64,000 nt of DNA from Liolophura sinensis (GCF_032854445.1 NC_088303.1:36837501-36901500); one strand, 5' to 3'. Positions 28,870-41,666 are shown, counted from the first letter of the stretch. Notes: generated by a model from the letters alone, not told the origin. Translations and numbers: made by a program.

Positions 28870-31800
28870 TTAGTACGAACGGAAACACCACGAAAATCAA
28901 GAAATAAGCAACACTTGTGGACAGCTGGTCTCTGAGATACATACAATTTTAATATTTCTGTGATTTTATCTGGATAATCTGTATCTCATATTATAAATTA
29001 TTGGTTATTGTGAAGAATTTGTTACCAAATTAAATTTGAAATTGTGAAAGGCATCACGCAGCTGTTAATAGTTAATAAAGTAAATCCTCAATATCTGATA
29101 TGATGTAGCGGAAATCCTTTTATACACCAAACACGCGTGATGTTATAAAATTTGGCAAGTTATAACGGTCGTGTAACATGTACTATATATACTTTTATTC
29201 ACCAAGAAGTGAACACTCAAACAATTAATCTGTTACTTTTAACAGAAAGTCTGTTGTTCGAGTGATGCCAAAATTTATTCTGTCATGATGACATAATACT
29301 GTGTTATATTCAACATTATACCCTGTTTAACAGAATCTTTACGTTGAATTAATAGCATACATGTGTTGTATTTATCAGAATATTTTGTTACAATAGCAAA
29401 TTCTAGCATAACTCAGACAATAGAAGTTTCCAAATATTGATAGAGGGGAATATAAAATGACGGGGATAATTTCACTAGGGCTTGTTCTATCCTGGACATG
29501 ATTGGACGAAATGATCTAAAGTACAAAACATACTTAAAGTGAAAGTTTGCGAATAAAAACTCTTAAGAAGGAATGGAAAATCTTAGCATGAGAATAGAGC
29601 AGAATATAGCATCTGAATTATTAACGATATTTATGTCACGCCTGTCAGGATTACATTTTTATTACATAAGAAAATGATATTTATATTTATTTGATCATAA
29701 CCACCATACATTCGCGCTAGGAACCTCTGAAAATTCTGATCATATTCTGGAATGTATAGGTAGAAATGCTTAATGAAGAAAAACAACACAAAAAAGAAAT
29801 AATAAAAGATAACCAGAATACTGTACATTCCTATTTAAAATCTTCCTGGATCCGAATCCCGATCTGCATCACCACCAAAATTTAAAGCAATCGCTCCAAC
29901 CCCAGTGCTTTCATGTGCACAAAATTGTATTCATTCCCTGCACAACTTTTACCTTAAAATGGCTGATAGCCAATCAGTCAGATAGACAAATAGATACTGT
30001 CAAATACGTAACCTTCTTTGGGAAGGTATAAGAAAAAAAAACATGGAAAAGGAGCCATAAAATAATATAAAGCTGGTTGCATATGTTATTTCATCGCTGT
30101 TGTGCCACCCCAGTTGCACACCATTCACTCCACGCCCGGTACATACTGCTTTGTGATAGCGTTCTAGATCTGCTATGTTGCCCGCCATGTGCTGATGTAT
30201 AACGTGATCAGCAATACATAGTTAGCAGCTGTATATCAGACTCAGGTCTGGCAATCGTGAGTTTGGTGGCCGGCGTGTACAGCAGCCCTGATTATCTGAC
30301 AAACAAGCGGAAGTAATTATGCAAAAACAACAACCATCCTTCCGCACCAAGTAACAGCTCGTATCGTATCGTGTGCGCGGAGCTTGTCCTGGTGAAGTCT
30401 TACGGGCGACGGGCGCAGTTCACCGGCATAGGCAGGTATGCACCGAGAGTGCGTTAGACAATAACGGTAACATTTCCTGCTACGCCTAGTTGATTTTGGA
30501 TTGACATCACTTTTCAGGAGGGATTCGATATCCTGTTAACATCAGGTAGACAGCATATGGTGCACTGGGAATTGATCTGTAATATGCAATAATTCCCGTA
30601 ATCTGACCTCAGTGAGACTTTACCTCATTCAGATGGTGTCAGCCAGTTACTGGACTCACTGGTACACTTCTGGGATATACCTATCTGATGTAATTTAATG
30701 GTTCACACTTGAAGATAGAGTGCTTGAAACATTGTAATAAGGTTACAAAGACATACACAATTAACACAGAAACAGACGTTTACAGCGTGCGATTGAGATG
30801 GGTGTCCATTAAACCACTAAAACACATGCGTTTTGAATAAGGCAGGAGAGTGAAAGTTGGGGTGAGGTTGCGTTGAGAATGGTAGTCTATATGAGGCAGA
30901 CACCACCACGATACTTCATTATAGCTTACTACTGCTTAACTAAACACCAAATATATGGAAGTGATTTTGGTTTCCGTAACCATATTTTTATCATGAAGGA
31001 TATTTCTGCCGGAAAACGACTTAAAATAGCCACATTTTTGAGTCGTTGTCTGCACTTGCCCATATTTTCGCGCGTGTGACGCACAGATATGCACATCATA
31101 TTAGTGGAAGACAAATTGTCTTCAACGCAGTTTAGGCTGGACAAACGGTTACACGAGCGTTGTCGACCGCTTATAGTCATTTTTTTATATAAAAGATATG
31201 AATAAAACTGTTGACACAGATTTATGAAAAGGCGTGCCTGAATCCACGACGTCTGTGGAGCAGTGAGCGCATATTATCAACACTTAAATATATTTGTGTT
31301 ATAGAGGTATATGCATTGAAGCCAAAGTGTGGTAACAACTGTACGTCTATACCATCCATAATCAAATGAATGAAAACTGACTCTGGCGTCGAGTCCTTCA
31401 ACCCAAATAGATTATGGGAAGGTCTTGAACAACGAGCAACTTGTCAGTAATGAGTTCGCCCTTTTGCCAGGAATGGATCTGCTAACTTGAACGTTCCAAG
31501 CTGCAAAGCTGCAATGTTTCTTAGGCTTTATCTTCAAAGTCTTTGATTTGTTTTTTTCCGGGGAATGAAGACGAAGCCACAGTAATTGGATCCCGATACA
31601 GCTAGGGTGTGGCACCCACCAGAGTTCGATTTGTACCCACTCTGCGGCAATTGGCATTTGTAGTAAGGTTTCTGGTTACAGTTCTAATCTAAGTCAATTT
31701 GACTTTTCAATGTAGGAATGTGTAACCGTCGGACGTTCGGTCAATATATTGGATTTCAGTTAGATCTCCACATCAAAGCAACTTTATACGAGTATGAATT

Positions 31801-33200
31801 CCGGAGAAAACCCGACCTGATGCAGCTTGCGTCAAGAGCTCCATGGACAACAATTAGAAAGGCTTCGTTCGACATCCGAGAGTTGTTATAAAAAGTGTTA
31901 ATCACAGAGTGTTCCTTTCCTTGGCGGAACGAAGGGCTACTTCGGGAACGATGTAGAAATAATAGAAATACCTCATCACAGGCTACGAGGCTTTTGTGCT
32001 TTTTGTTTGCCTGGGAATAATTATTGGTCAAGATTTTTTTTATATACTAAAATTTGGCTGTCTGTCTAGAGTACACAGGCAAGCTTTACAAAAGTAGAGA
32101 TTTTTAGAGAGAAATTCCCAGAAAAAATAAATTTGAAGAAAACTGGTTGAAAATGCATCTGTTAGAATTCGGATTTAATTTGTGACAAATAGCTGTGTGT
32201 ACAATGTTAAGCTTTCTATCAATCTAATTACCGGGGCCTTTTTGTCTCAGACACGAGAAATGTCTTTCCAATAAAATAAAAAAAAACAATCCACAAATTT
32301 AGTCTCTTTTGAGCCGTGGAAAATTGCCCAACAACTGACAGACAAAATTGACAACACGTTGCAGAAAAGAGCCTGGTATAAAAAAATTCACAATTCTTTG
32401 CTCAACCTTTTTATTCCTGTTTTATTTATTTGATTGGATCTATGTAGTGAGAGGTATATGCGTTATCATTACTGGTTTCAAGAAAATTTGTATAGTCTAA
32501 AGTTTTGCAAAATTCAAAACACATTATTCTTTACTGCAAAAATGCCGGTCTTTTCCCTGATTTATGCTAAATGATCATGATATATGCATGTCACCTTACA
32601 GTGCATCAGAGTTAATGGAATATCCCCCGTTCTATATCCCTTCGCTGAATGCCGGTGCAATATATTTTCCGCAATTACCACATTAAAAGTAATAAATTGT
32701 ATGATGCATGATAATACATGGATGTTTTAACACACAGCACACCTTATTACATAATTCTTTATTGCTGTAACTAGATGTATAACGCTTCTTGGCTGAACAA
32801 GACAAAACATTGATGATGAATGGGGGCGAGCGATCTTATACATTTTTCATCTCATAAGGCTTCCACTTTTTTTACAGAACATAACAAGGTTTGTAGATTT
32901 TTGGCGTGAATGACTTTTTTTGAGCATAGGAAGGCGTACAGATGCATAAATCTAATATATTACCTAAAGAGGAAAGGGAATATACAAATGAAAAAATAAA
33001 CGGCAGAAAAGCAATTAAAACCTGTAGCTAAAGATACCTTAACTTAATGTTTTAAGATTTTGTTCACTGTTCAAAATGACACAGTGCAAAAAAAGGGCAA
33101 TTTTTTTTAGATATTTACACACGATAAACATTTCTTACATTTTGTATAAATACTATAGGAAGTCGCCCAAACGACATGTCACCCAGTCAAGTCACACTGA
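28870..33200. other. No gene recognised; one GC-richer island
   Basis: Mostly AT-rich. The stretch 30360-30440 is more GC-rich and ends in a donor-like GGCAG|GTATGC, which could mark a promoter or untranslated exon, but there is no other support. I recognise no repeat family here. Confidence 0.45.
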
Positions 33201-33631
33201 GACAATTTCAACCATAGACAGGTTATACCCATGCCAAAACTAAGGCCTTTTGGTGTCAAAGTTTTCTTTTTTTGCCATCTTTGACCTATTTCAGTCAAAA
33301 TAGGACTGGAGGCCACCCAAAATTTGACCTAAAATTCAAGATGGCCACCAAAATCACAGAAATTGGGGTATAGCGACTTCTATATACTCTACAAAGCTGA
33401 TTTAAACGTCTATTATGGAGTATTAAGATATGACAAATCCAGTTAAATATGCAAAAACCACTAAAACCTCTATATTTTTGTATAATATGACCAAAACGTG
33501 AAATTGTACACGTAAATGTTTGTGAAAAAATATACATAGTTTCAAATCAAAGAAGGAACTTACTTTTGTCAAACTCAAACCGTACAGTAAAAGAAATTAT
33601 ATTTCTTGATTAATACGTGTATATATATATA

Positions 33632-33745
33632 TTAATGTTCTTCAGAAGATTCTCGGTCACTGTCTGACTGTGAATCACATGCATGTAGATCGTCGCCGTT
33701 GTATGAACTGCTGGCACTGTCATCTTCCGAACTATTGGTAACTTT
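33632..33745 (-). pseudogene. Candidate last exon: acidic, serine-rich C-terminus
   Basis: The acceptor CACTGTCGCAG| is followed by KVTNSSEDDSASSYNGDD and, shortly before a TAA stop at 33632-33634, SDRESSEEH. The phase (0) fits the preceding exon. This end is intact, unlike the body upstream. Confidence 0.6.
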
Positions 33746-33804
33746 CTGCGACAGTGTCAGAGGTGGTGGGATTTCTTTTTCTCTCCTTGTTTATAAGCGC
33801 TTAC

Positions 33805-33845
33805 CTCATCGTGACCGTCCTCGTCGGCGTCATAGTTAAGTTCTC
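33805..33845 (-). pseudogene. Candidate 41-nt exon of the decayed element
   Basis: The acceptor TTTTATGCAG| and donor GATGAG|GTAAGC bracket an acidic stretch (ELNYDADEDGHDE), phase 1 to 0, fitting its neighbours on both sides. Confidence 0.6.
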
Positions 33846-33948
33846 CTGCATAAAACCAATGATACAATCTGAAATGTCATTAACAACATTTAGTTTACAT
33901 TAATTGAATGATTGGGAATTGTTGTCGTCAAACAGCAAACTGTTTTAC

Positions 33949-34064
33949 CTGTATGATGGAAAAGCACTTTTTCACAATGAAGGGGGTCGTAGCCCTTTAC
34001 GGGAATGGTTGACCTTTGACTGGAATTGAACCTTGAACCTAACATGTTCACATGGATGAAAGAC
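33949..34064 (-). pseudogene. Candidate internal exon of the decayed element
   Basis: On the minus strand the acceptor CTTTCTTTTCAG| and donor CATACAG|GTAAAA bracket 116 nt. The open frame contains SFIHVNMLGSRF and GYDPLHCEKVLFHH and leaves phase 1, which fits the next exon. A donor after GGAACTG (GTAAGT) lies just upstream near 34096. Confidence 0.55.
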
Positions 34065-36800
34065 CTGAAAAGAAAGAGAAAGAATAATATCTGACTTACC
34101 AGTTCCAATCACTTTCTTGTGACTTTTGCTTCCCATCGACAGGCTAGGTGGTAGTTGAGTGCATGTAAATCATACTGGTCGGATGCTGTTATCAGTTTCT
34201 TCCCATCCTGTGTCCATAATGGCAGGATATGTGATATTTTATTGCAGACACTGGTACCATAGATATGCCTGTAGATCACTTCTCTTCAGATACTCTTCCG
34301 TGCTGTTTTCGTCAGGTAGTAAACTTGAACTAGATTTAATTTTCTGTTTGTCATACATTTTAACTCTTTTTATAGCAGTCAGTGCAAAAAGCTCTTGTTA
34401 AAATGTAAATTTGTCATTCCGATGCTCTGTGTACGTGCAAGTTCTGAAGGAATGCTTGGCAGATGAAAGATCCTTCACAGATTCAAGCGATGAACCTAGT
34501 TTAGATAGACAAAAATAGTTTTCAAGATTTTCCAGTTTTTTAGAGGCTTTGCTTTGCCAAGGCTATACGGAAAAAGACGTAGTGTCACAATGCTATCCGG
34601 GTAAGATTTGACAAATGTTGTTCCCAAAGCCTTAGCGTAAAGCCACGATGCTACCGTATTGCTGGTGATCGACTTTCATGAACCAATTTTCACTTGGTTT
34701 GCATGACGAAAAGGCATACATAAGTAAGAGAAGAATGTCTGTGTCTGTTGCTCTTACAATTACGGAAGACGTAGATTTGGATGCCACCAACACCAGTCTG
34801 GTGTCGGCCTCTTTGGTGATTACTAGTCGCTGATGACTGGGCAAGTTGTGTCTTCTTCTGTAAGCTGTGTCTTCTTCTATCAACTATCAACGGGATTCTC
34901 AAACAACGCCATACCCTATCACTTGTGTAATAACCAACGAGGAAACTGATTAGTTCTGTTTTGGTTTCACCATTCCCTAGGAAGGAGTCCCAATCTTTTC
35001 CTTTTGGTGTACTCTGTGTTGCAGTTGAAATACGGACTCTGCGCCCAGGTGCACCTCGGCGGGATTGTGTCAGAGACTTTGTTGTCATCGTGCGATAAGA
35101 ATAAAAAATGATTGCAAGAGATTTAGGGTCACAATAGAGTGGTGGATAACAAAACTTCAGTAACGTATCAGCGTATTCACCCCCAGTACTTTGAGGTGGA
35201 ACTGCTGTAACCGCAACCATTCCATCAATTAGCCAGCTTGCTTTGTGGATTTCTGTGACAGCCAATGACTCTTCAATCAGATAGTTTCTCAAAGCTGCTT
35301 TTCACCCTTGTTTCAAGTCACAACCTGTAATCCTAGAGCTAAGGGAACAGTTATGAGTGGATAAGAATGGCTTTCCGAACAAGTAAGCCAAAAGCCTGTC
35401 TGTCTTCTTTAAGAATGTTAACAGCTATAGGATCTTTCTTGGGCTTGGTCATCCCTGTCTTGATATTAACCCTTTTCATTTTGTCAAAGAAACAGACACG
35501 CTTCTTGCCATTTGCTTTTAGTCTTTGGTTTACAAATTCAATGAATTTTTGTTCTCCTATTTCTGTTGATCCAAGTAGACCAAACATATCATGAATATCA
35601 ATTTCAACACCGGTTTTGATATGTCGAGCAGGCCCATCCATAAATGGGGGAATTACTTGTCAGTATTGAGAACTCAGCTGTTGACCATGACTTCATGCTG
35701 CATTCTAGACCCTTTACTTGTTTCGTTGTGAACCACTGGAGTCAGAATGTCTAATTTCTCTTTTTAGTTCTAATATTAGACATGATATGACTTGTCTTGA
35801 TAAAGCTGTCTGTTGTAATTGCCGTGGTGCTGTAACCACCCTGCATCGGGCCATCCCTAATCTTCACTTCTCTGTTGACAGTTGTTTCAGTAATCAGATC
35901 ACCATGTATTGTCGAAAATGGTGGGCCAAAGAACCACCAAATCCATTTTTGATAAGATCATTCCTGGCAACTGTTTTCTTTTGCTTGATGTCATTAAGAT
36001 TCACATGCTGGAATGTGAGGTATCTGGCATAGTTCATATGGTCAAATGCAAAGCACTTAGGGATTATGGCGCGTTCTGCAGCTAGATGTCTCTCAATGCT
36101 TTTTTTTTGACAGAGCTTATTAGACATAACATAGAGGAAACATCTTTGATATACCCCAAAACAATCTGTGACTGTGTCCTGGATGTTGACGTCACATTAT
36201 TAAAGACTGAATCAAACATAGGTTGCCTAATCAAAGCTTGAAGATTCTCTGAACGAGGTGTCAGTCTGAGGTTAACGATGGCTCTTTTTCATCTCAGTGT
36301 CGAATGCATGTTGCTGTCCTTCATACGGTATCTAAGAAGAGCTTCAAACGAATGCTTGTGCAGACGAATGCTTCTGTAATAATGCCGTCCTTCAATTGCT
36401 TGGGCTACCGAGCCATCAGCTATTACTCCGGAATTAACCCACCGGTCGTTAAATCCGAGACAACCATATTTCTTATATAATATCTTAAGGGCAACAAGTA
36501 TAGTGTGAAAACCGGCATGAATGGTATGATTTTATCATACTTCCCTTCGCGGATCCATGAAATGATTAACATTTTTGAATTTATGGCTTCGTCTGCATGT
36601 GTAAATATGTAATCTAGTTCCAAGTCATTTGCCATCTCCAATATCGTATCCATGTAGCATTTTAGCACCTTGTCATTTGGGGGCAAGGGAACAACAGGAA
36701 GATGTTCCAGTTTACATCTAGTAGTAGATGATGTCACTGATTCATGAAGGCTGTTCATGACACAACACCATCAAGTTCAGATCTGTCTTCTGGTGAAATG

Positions 36801-36970
36801 GCTGGCTTCCTCTCCGGCCGTATGTGGGAAGGTCTGTCAGCAACCTGCGGATGGTTGTGGGTTTCCCCCGGGCTCTGCCCGGTTTCCTCCCACCATAATG
36901 CTGGCCGCCGTCGTATAAGTGAAATATTCTTGAGTACGGCGTAAAACACCAATCAAATAAATAAATAAAT
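36801..36970 (+). mobile_element. SINE family A inserted in the decayed element
   Basis: Body and tail are well preserved (CGTATGTGGGAAGGTCTGTC, AACCTGCGGATGGTTGTGGG, ATAATGCTGGCCGCCGTCGT, GAGTACGGCGTAAAACACCA). It is flanked by a likely target-site duplication, TCTTCTGGTGAAATG (36786-36800) and TCTTGTGAAATG (36971-36982). The low divergence from the family pattern suggests a recent insertion. Confidence 0.92.
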
Positions 36971-38489
36971 TCTTGTGAAATGATTTCATATAAATACCTG
37001 TCCCCTACACGTGAGCATACAACTCAAGCTTTTTTGAGGATGTGGGTCATGCGTATCAGTCGAAAGTGTGGCCTGAATTATAGTTCCTGTTGTGTGATGG
37101 GTTGTACGAGATCCTGCCAGTGTTTGTTGCTTTCCGTCTGAATTATCAAATGTGACATGAACACTACGATCTTTAATAAATCCTGGTGGAAGCACACTTT
37201 CATGAGTCATACTTACAGACTTCGCCCAGTTATAAGTCAGTAAACGGACATCAGCATAGGGAATTCCAACTGCACAGCGATGAAGAAGAGTTGTAGCTTC
37301 TCTTCATCTCCCGGTCAGACAGATGAAACATCACCAGTGGTGATTTGTCTCCCGTGATCATCGTTTCCCAGCTCTGACTTATGGCAGAAATCTTCTCTGC
37401 TTGAGATGTGCTCAAACCACTGACATATTTATTGGAATTTATTTTTTTTTTCGCATTGGCTGACTAGCAAATAGTGTTGTAGATAGAGTGGATGGGTCTG
37501 TGGTGATCAAGAAGACTAATCAGTTCTTCTGCATTGGGAGGATACTTGGTGGGCTCTCTTTGGGATATCTTACGACGAATCAGACGAGCAAACGCCTTGG
37601 CCAATTTTTCTTCTTTCGGTCCCTGGCCCTTCAATGTTGCCTCTGTGTATATAGTATAACTGACAGCGCTGGTATGAACAAATAGCCTCTTGCCAATAGT
37701 ATTAAATACGATCAAATCTCCAAATTTCCGCTGGAGTTTTGTCCCTAGAGTCGATAAGTGCTTGATCGGTGTTTCATCTGGATCATAGTCCTGAGCCAGT
37801 TCATTGATATCAGTGAGTAACTCAGTAACTGAGTAACTGTCTATAACACGCCTTATGGTAATATAAATCGAAGGCAAATACATCGAATGAAACACATGAA
37901 AGCAATACATTGAGATGATTAGCATCTTCATGGAATTTATCCCCTTCATCATTAAGCTTTATTTCCACCTGCAATTTTAGCTTATCGTATGAATTTTTTT
38001 TCATAACACCTACTAAGACCTCCGTTATTATAATGTTTGTCATCATGATTTGTTTCCATGTTACATATGACACAGACTCTTTTCTTCTTTGACAATTCTC
38101 CATCAAGACTAAATGGATTATATCCAGTCTCCTTGTCGATGGACACAGTCCGTCGATCGCTCTGTGAGCATGACGCCTCAACATTTGCTGAAACCACCTC
38201 TTTTCGTTTCAAACTATTTCGAAATGTAATCGCACAACTCTTCTGAAACACCATCCCATCATGATATATGGATAATCTGGAGCTCGAGGCAGAGGATCTT
38301 GTCAATGGCTAACCATCTTTTAGCTCGCCGTTGAATTAGCTTAAAACGTTTTGGTGTAATTGTCGTTGCATCATCTTTGTCATCGATGAAGTCATGGTAT
38401 AACACACATCCTTTCATCACATAATCTTGGTGTCGTGTTGCATGAAGAGCGTGATTATTAAATGTATGCATACTCGATCGTTGTTTCAA

Positions 38490-39020
38490 TTTAGCTTTCC
38501 CACGCTTTTAACAGTTGACTTTAACTTTTGTCTGTCCACACATGCACCTAGGATAACAGTACAGCATAAAAGCAGCACCAGTAACTAGAGAGAGGCAAGA
38601 GAAGAAAAAACCATCTATTTAGAAGACAGACAGACAGGCTTACGAGATTTGTCTTTCCCCTGATATCAAAGCAGACATTAACATAGGGTGGAGGGCCTTC
38701 CTTTCCGGGTCAAAAACGGCAAGACCAATTTCCCAAAACAACACAAACAGCCAAAGAACAAATAAAGTTCTTAAGTAAGAAATTAAGACTCATTCAAGCA
38801 CAGAGAACCAGTTTATAATGATGATGGAAAGACATGGCGAATGTTTTAGGCGAATGAATTAAATCGGTATCCAAATTGTGTAGCCTACCATGCAAGTTCA
38901 TACATTGTTGATAATCAAACTGCCAATTTTAAAGCTTTGGGCGTGATCCCGATCTAGATAAACCTGGGTCTCTGGCTGACATGACTCTAGCATCGCGGCT
39001 AACGCAGCACGGTCATATTT
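38490..39020. other. No gene recognised
   Basis: Region upstream of the decayed element. I see no terminal inverted repeat that would mark the element's end. Confidence 0.5.
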
Positions 39021-39022
39021 AA

Positions 39023-39544
39023 TTAAAGGAGAAGAAAATTTAAATATCAATCAAATACCATTCATAAGAGTATACTTTTCCTCTCAGGTGCATGCCATAA
39101 AATATTATAATATGTACCTCAAGTTGATAAATTATAAATAAAGTCAGCACCAAAATCCGATGTGGGCGACTCAATTTTGCCTAAGGACTGGTCCTGAAGT
39201 CTTCTGTGTTAGGAGGAGAATTGCCGTCGGAAACCGTCGAAGTGCAGTTCGTACATTTCCGGTAGAACAATACAGTTGGACGTAGGTTCCGAGTTTACAC
39301 TAACAAGCTGGCAGTTTTAACGACTCTCACTGGCTGAGAGGAACTACACCCCCAGCATAAATTACAGGGTGTTAAAGATGGAGGACACGATGGACTCAGC
39401 GATTTATGCCAGCTTTGCCGTTTTAAGGCTTTACATGTATGGCGAGGAAATATGGCAAAATTATGCAGCAGGCACTACCAGATAGAAAAATATGTGCACT
39501 TTTCAGCCTATAGTGTCATGTTTTTAAGTTTTCATCTCCTTGAA
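39023..39544 (+). mobile_element. TTAA-flanked MITE, long copy
   Basis: The left end is TTAA then AGGAGAAGAAAATTTAAA. The right end is TTTAAGTTTTCATCTCCT then TGAA (a changed TTAA). The first about 80 bp and last about 75 bp match the short copy at 41172. The middle about 365 bp (39100-39465) is absent from the short copy. No protein-coding frame is present, so it would need a transposase supplied elsewhere. Confidence 0.8.
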
Positions 39545-41170
39545 AGGAAATCCCCAAAGACATTATTTTCACACTAAATGTTCCCTAGACACAATATTTA
39601 TGCTATATTGGTCTGTAAACTCCATTTACAAAATGAAATGTCAAATAGTTCCATTAAAAAAAAATCAAAGTTGGACTTTCTGCCTATGTTGTCCACCGGG
39701 AGCCCTGGCCGCATGACGTCATGCCGGTAAGACCTGCGCGGTGTTATATATTGACAATGCAAGGAAATCTTTGCCGAATCTATGCATTAGGCCCACCCAC
39801 TATGTGCATTCCCAGAAGCCATCGTGTGGCTTTTTCATCTATAATTACTCCAACGTTTACACCTCCTCATTAGCATCCTGAAAATAATATAAGTAAAACA
39901 GTTTTACAAGAAATGATTTGAAAGATAGGCTACCGGAGTTGCATTAGATACGAGAAAAGCGTGTACAGCATAGCAACTGGACGATGCGATGGCCGATTTT
40001 CGCTCATATATCGGCCACGTAGAGGACACAAACGCTCCCGTCTGGTTTTCTGGCACGAAATGGACATCTATTGAATTATGGTAGTATCTGTGGAGAATTT
40101 GGCACGGTTACGCAGTCAACAGACTATATATTTTATAGCTAAGTCGAGCAATACCGGCTGCGACATGCAGTCGAGCCAGCGGATTGTAAGTTGCAGTGAC
40201 GACAACAATCTGTCACTCAACAACGTTGAAAGTAACAATCGAGCTAATCTGTTATGTTTTTAAAAAGTATCAGCGGCAAAAATAGATAAGGTTTGAATTA
40301 TATTAACTGAATGGAAACAGCCACTGGTAACACATACAAATGCCAATTTAAATTTTGTCTGGGTTCCTGTTATATCAGCTTCAAGGTACAGCATGCTGTC
40401 GGGTATCGCGGGCGCAGAGCGGCCCGCCGTGTAGCCTCGTGGGCGTTGTAGGGTTGGGCAAAGGCTAGCAGCCCTCTACAGTTCTTGGTGTCACAGCCTG
40501 CTATTTCAAACAAGCAAGTAGCTGAACAACTTCTGCATTCCATGAGTGAAAATCCGGACGTCCTTTCTTTTTCGTTTGTGTTTTTTGGGGGAATATTATA
40601 AGGCTCGTCTTCGGCCTTTTCTTTAAGAAGGCATGGCTCATACGACTACGATCGAGTTTTCCGTAAATCAAAGGGTTTTTAATGAGATCTGGTCAATATT
40701 TTGTCAAATTGTGTCAATTTTAGGCAATGTATGTAACTTAACAGTATTGTGAATTGCAGTCGTGAGCCACGCGTGGGCATGGAATAATCTCGAGTGAAAG
40801 TAATGCGATTGTCTCCTGTTCTCGTGTTGTACTCTTAACGAAGCCTCAGATGCCTGCAGCGAATGTATCGCATTGACGTCACAAGGTCAACGGTAGCTCA
40901 GTCGTAGTGGAGTTGATTTTCGGATGTTTGATCACCAAATTCCGCCATTTTTCTCCTCTTTTCCATGTTTTAAGTATGCGGAATTGATTCAGGGGTCATC
41001 AGCCCATCTGTCAGTTTTTCGGAAAGTGCATCACTTGGGATCTACTTTAGTCCCCTATATTAAACACCTGTGACTAACGCGATTTTTTCTGATAGTTTTA
41101 CGCTTTTCATAAATAGAAGGCATTGCGAGACTGCAGACAAAGCATTTTCAGTATATGGGTCTTCGTCCAT
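39545..41170. other. GC-richer stretch with possible promoter elements
   Basis: It includes a perfect TGACGTCA site at 39714-39721 (the CRE/ATF consensus), a candidate short coding exon at 39989, and a GC-rich segment at 40385-40500. A box A-like GGTAGCTCAGTCGTAGTGG occurs at about 40891 without a box B. Confidence 0.4.
39989..40080 (+). CDS. Possible short first coding exon or 31-codon ORF
   Basis: ATG at 39989 in GATGCGATGG context opens a frame MADFRSYIGHVEDTNAPVWF that runs to TGG TAG at 40079-40084. A donor-like ATG|GTAGTA sits at 40081, so the exon could end at 40080 before the stop. Codon use and residue mix look protein-like and a CRE lies 270 bp upstream. I recognise no family and find no next exon. 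This is a weak call. Confidence 0.2.
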
Positions 41171-41171
41171 A

Positions 41172-41323
41172 TTAAAGGAGAAGAAAATTTAAATATCAAA
41201 CAAATACCATTGAAAAGAGTATGCATTCCCTCCCGCGTGCATGCCAGCAAGCACCACCAGATAGAAATAAATGTGCTTTATTCAGCTTATAGGATCATGT
41301 TTTTAAGTTTTCTTCTCCTTTAA
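41172..41323 (+). mobile_element. TTAA-flanked MITE, short copy
   Basis: It begins TTAA then AGGAGAAGAAAATTTAAA and ends TTTAAGTTTTCTTCTCCT then TTAA. The two 18-bp ends are inverted copies with one mismatch. Length is 152 bp including both TTAA sites. The interior matches the two outer parts of the copy at 39023. Confidence 0.88.
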
Positions 41324-41666
41324 ATGCTTCCAACTCTTGGGTAGTGTATTAGCGTAAGACAGTAAGTCAAGAACAAGTACTCGTAGATCAGGTGTTTTCG
41401 ACATGGTGTTCGCGTGAGGCAGCACTCAGAAAAAATGTCGGAAGTTACGTGGAAAACGTTAACAGTAGACAAACAGACAATTCTTCAGTTATCAATCTGA
41501 GTATTCAAACCTATGTGGAAACAACAGGGTATAGAAAAGTCATGTGGTACATACTGAGACACATTAATTTATATGATTTTAACATTTAGCGGCATGTCGC
41601 GTTGACCTCAGCACATGTACAAAAGCATAATTTTCATTTTACTTCAGAAATCCAGACATTAAACAT

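Larger units (their letters stand above)
33632..38489 (-). pseudogene. Decayed multicopy gene or element with PIN/FEN-like acidic motifs
   Basis: Read from 38489 downward, conserved blocks appear in order but in shifting frames. They are a Cys/His N-terminal part (RVCVICNMET near 38075; DLYYHKACY near 37848), an ARLIRRK block (37464-37952), a VHVTFDNSD...GSRTTHHTTG block (36986-37210), THADEAINSKMLIISW with GKYDKIIPFMP (36423-36758), VIADGSVAQAIEGRHYYRSI (about 36380-36435), FAFDHMNYARYL (35894-36127), DWDSFLGNGETKTELISFL (about 34900-34990), and EADTRLVL then RATDTDILLLLMY (34700-34830). A frameshifted tail with LKRSDLQAYLWY follows near 34260. From memory this block order matches a large uncharacterised protein family found in many copies in cnidarian and molluscan genomes. 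The E-x-D and D-x-D pairs suggest a PIN/FEN-like nuclease fold. Stops and frameshifts show the main body is dead, and a SINE interrupts it at 36801-36970. Confidence 0.75.

Noticed and set aside
35367-36032. Plus-strand open frames within the decayed element
   Set aside because: They are antisense shadows of its minus-strand protein blocks.
40885-40935. Box A-like sequence, possible tRNA or SINE
   Set aside because: It has no box B and no known SINE body after it.
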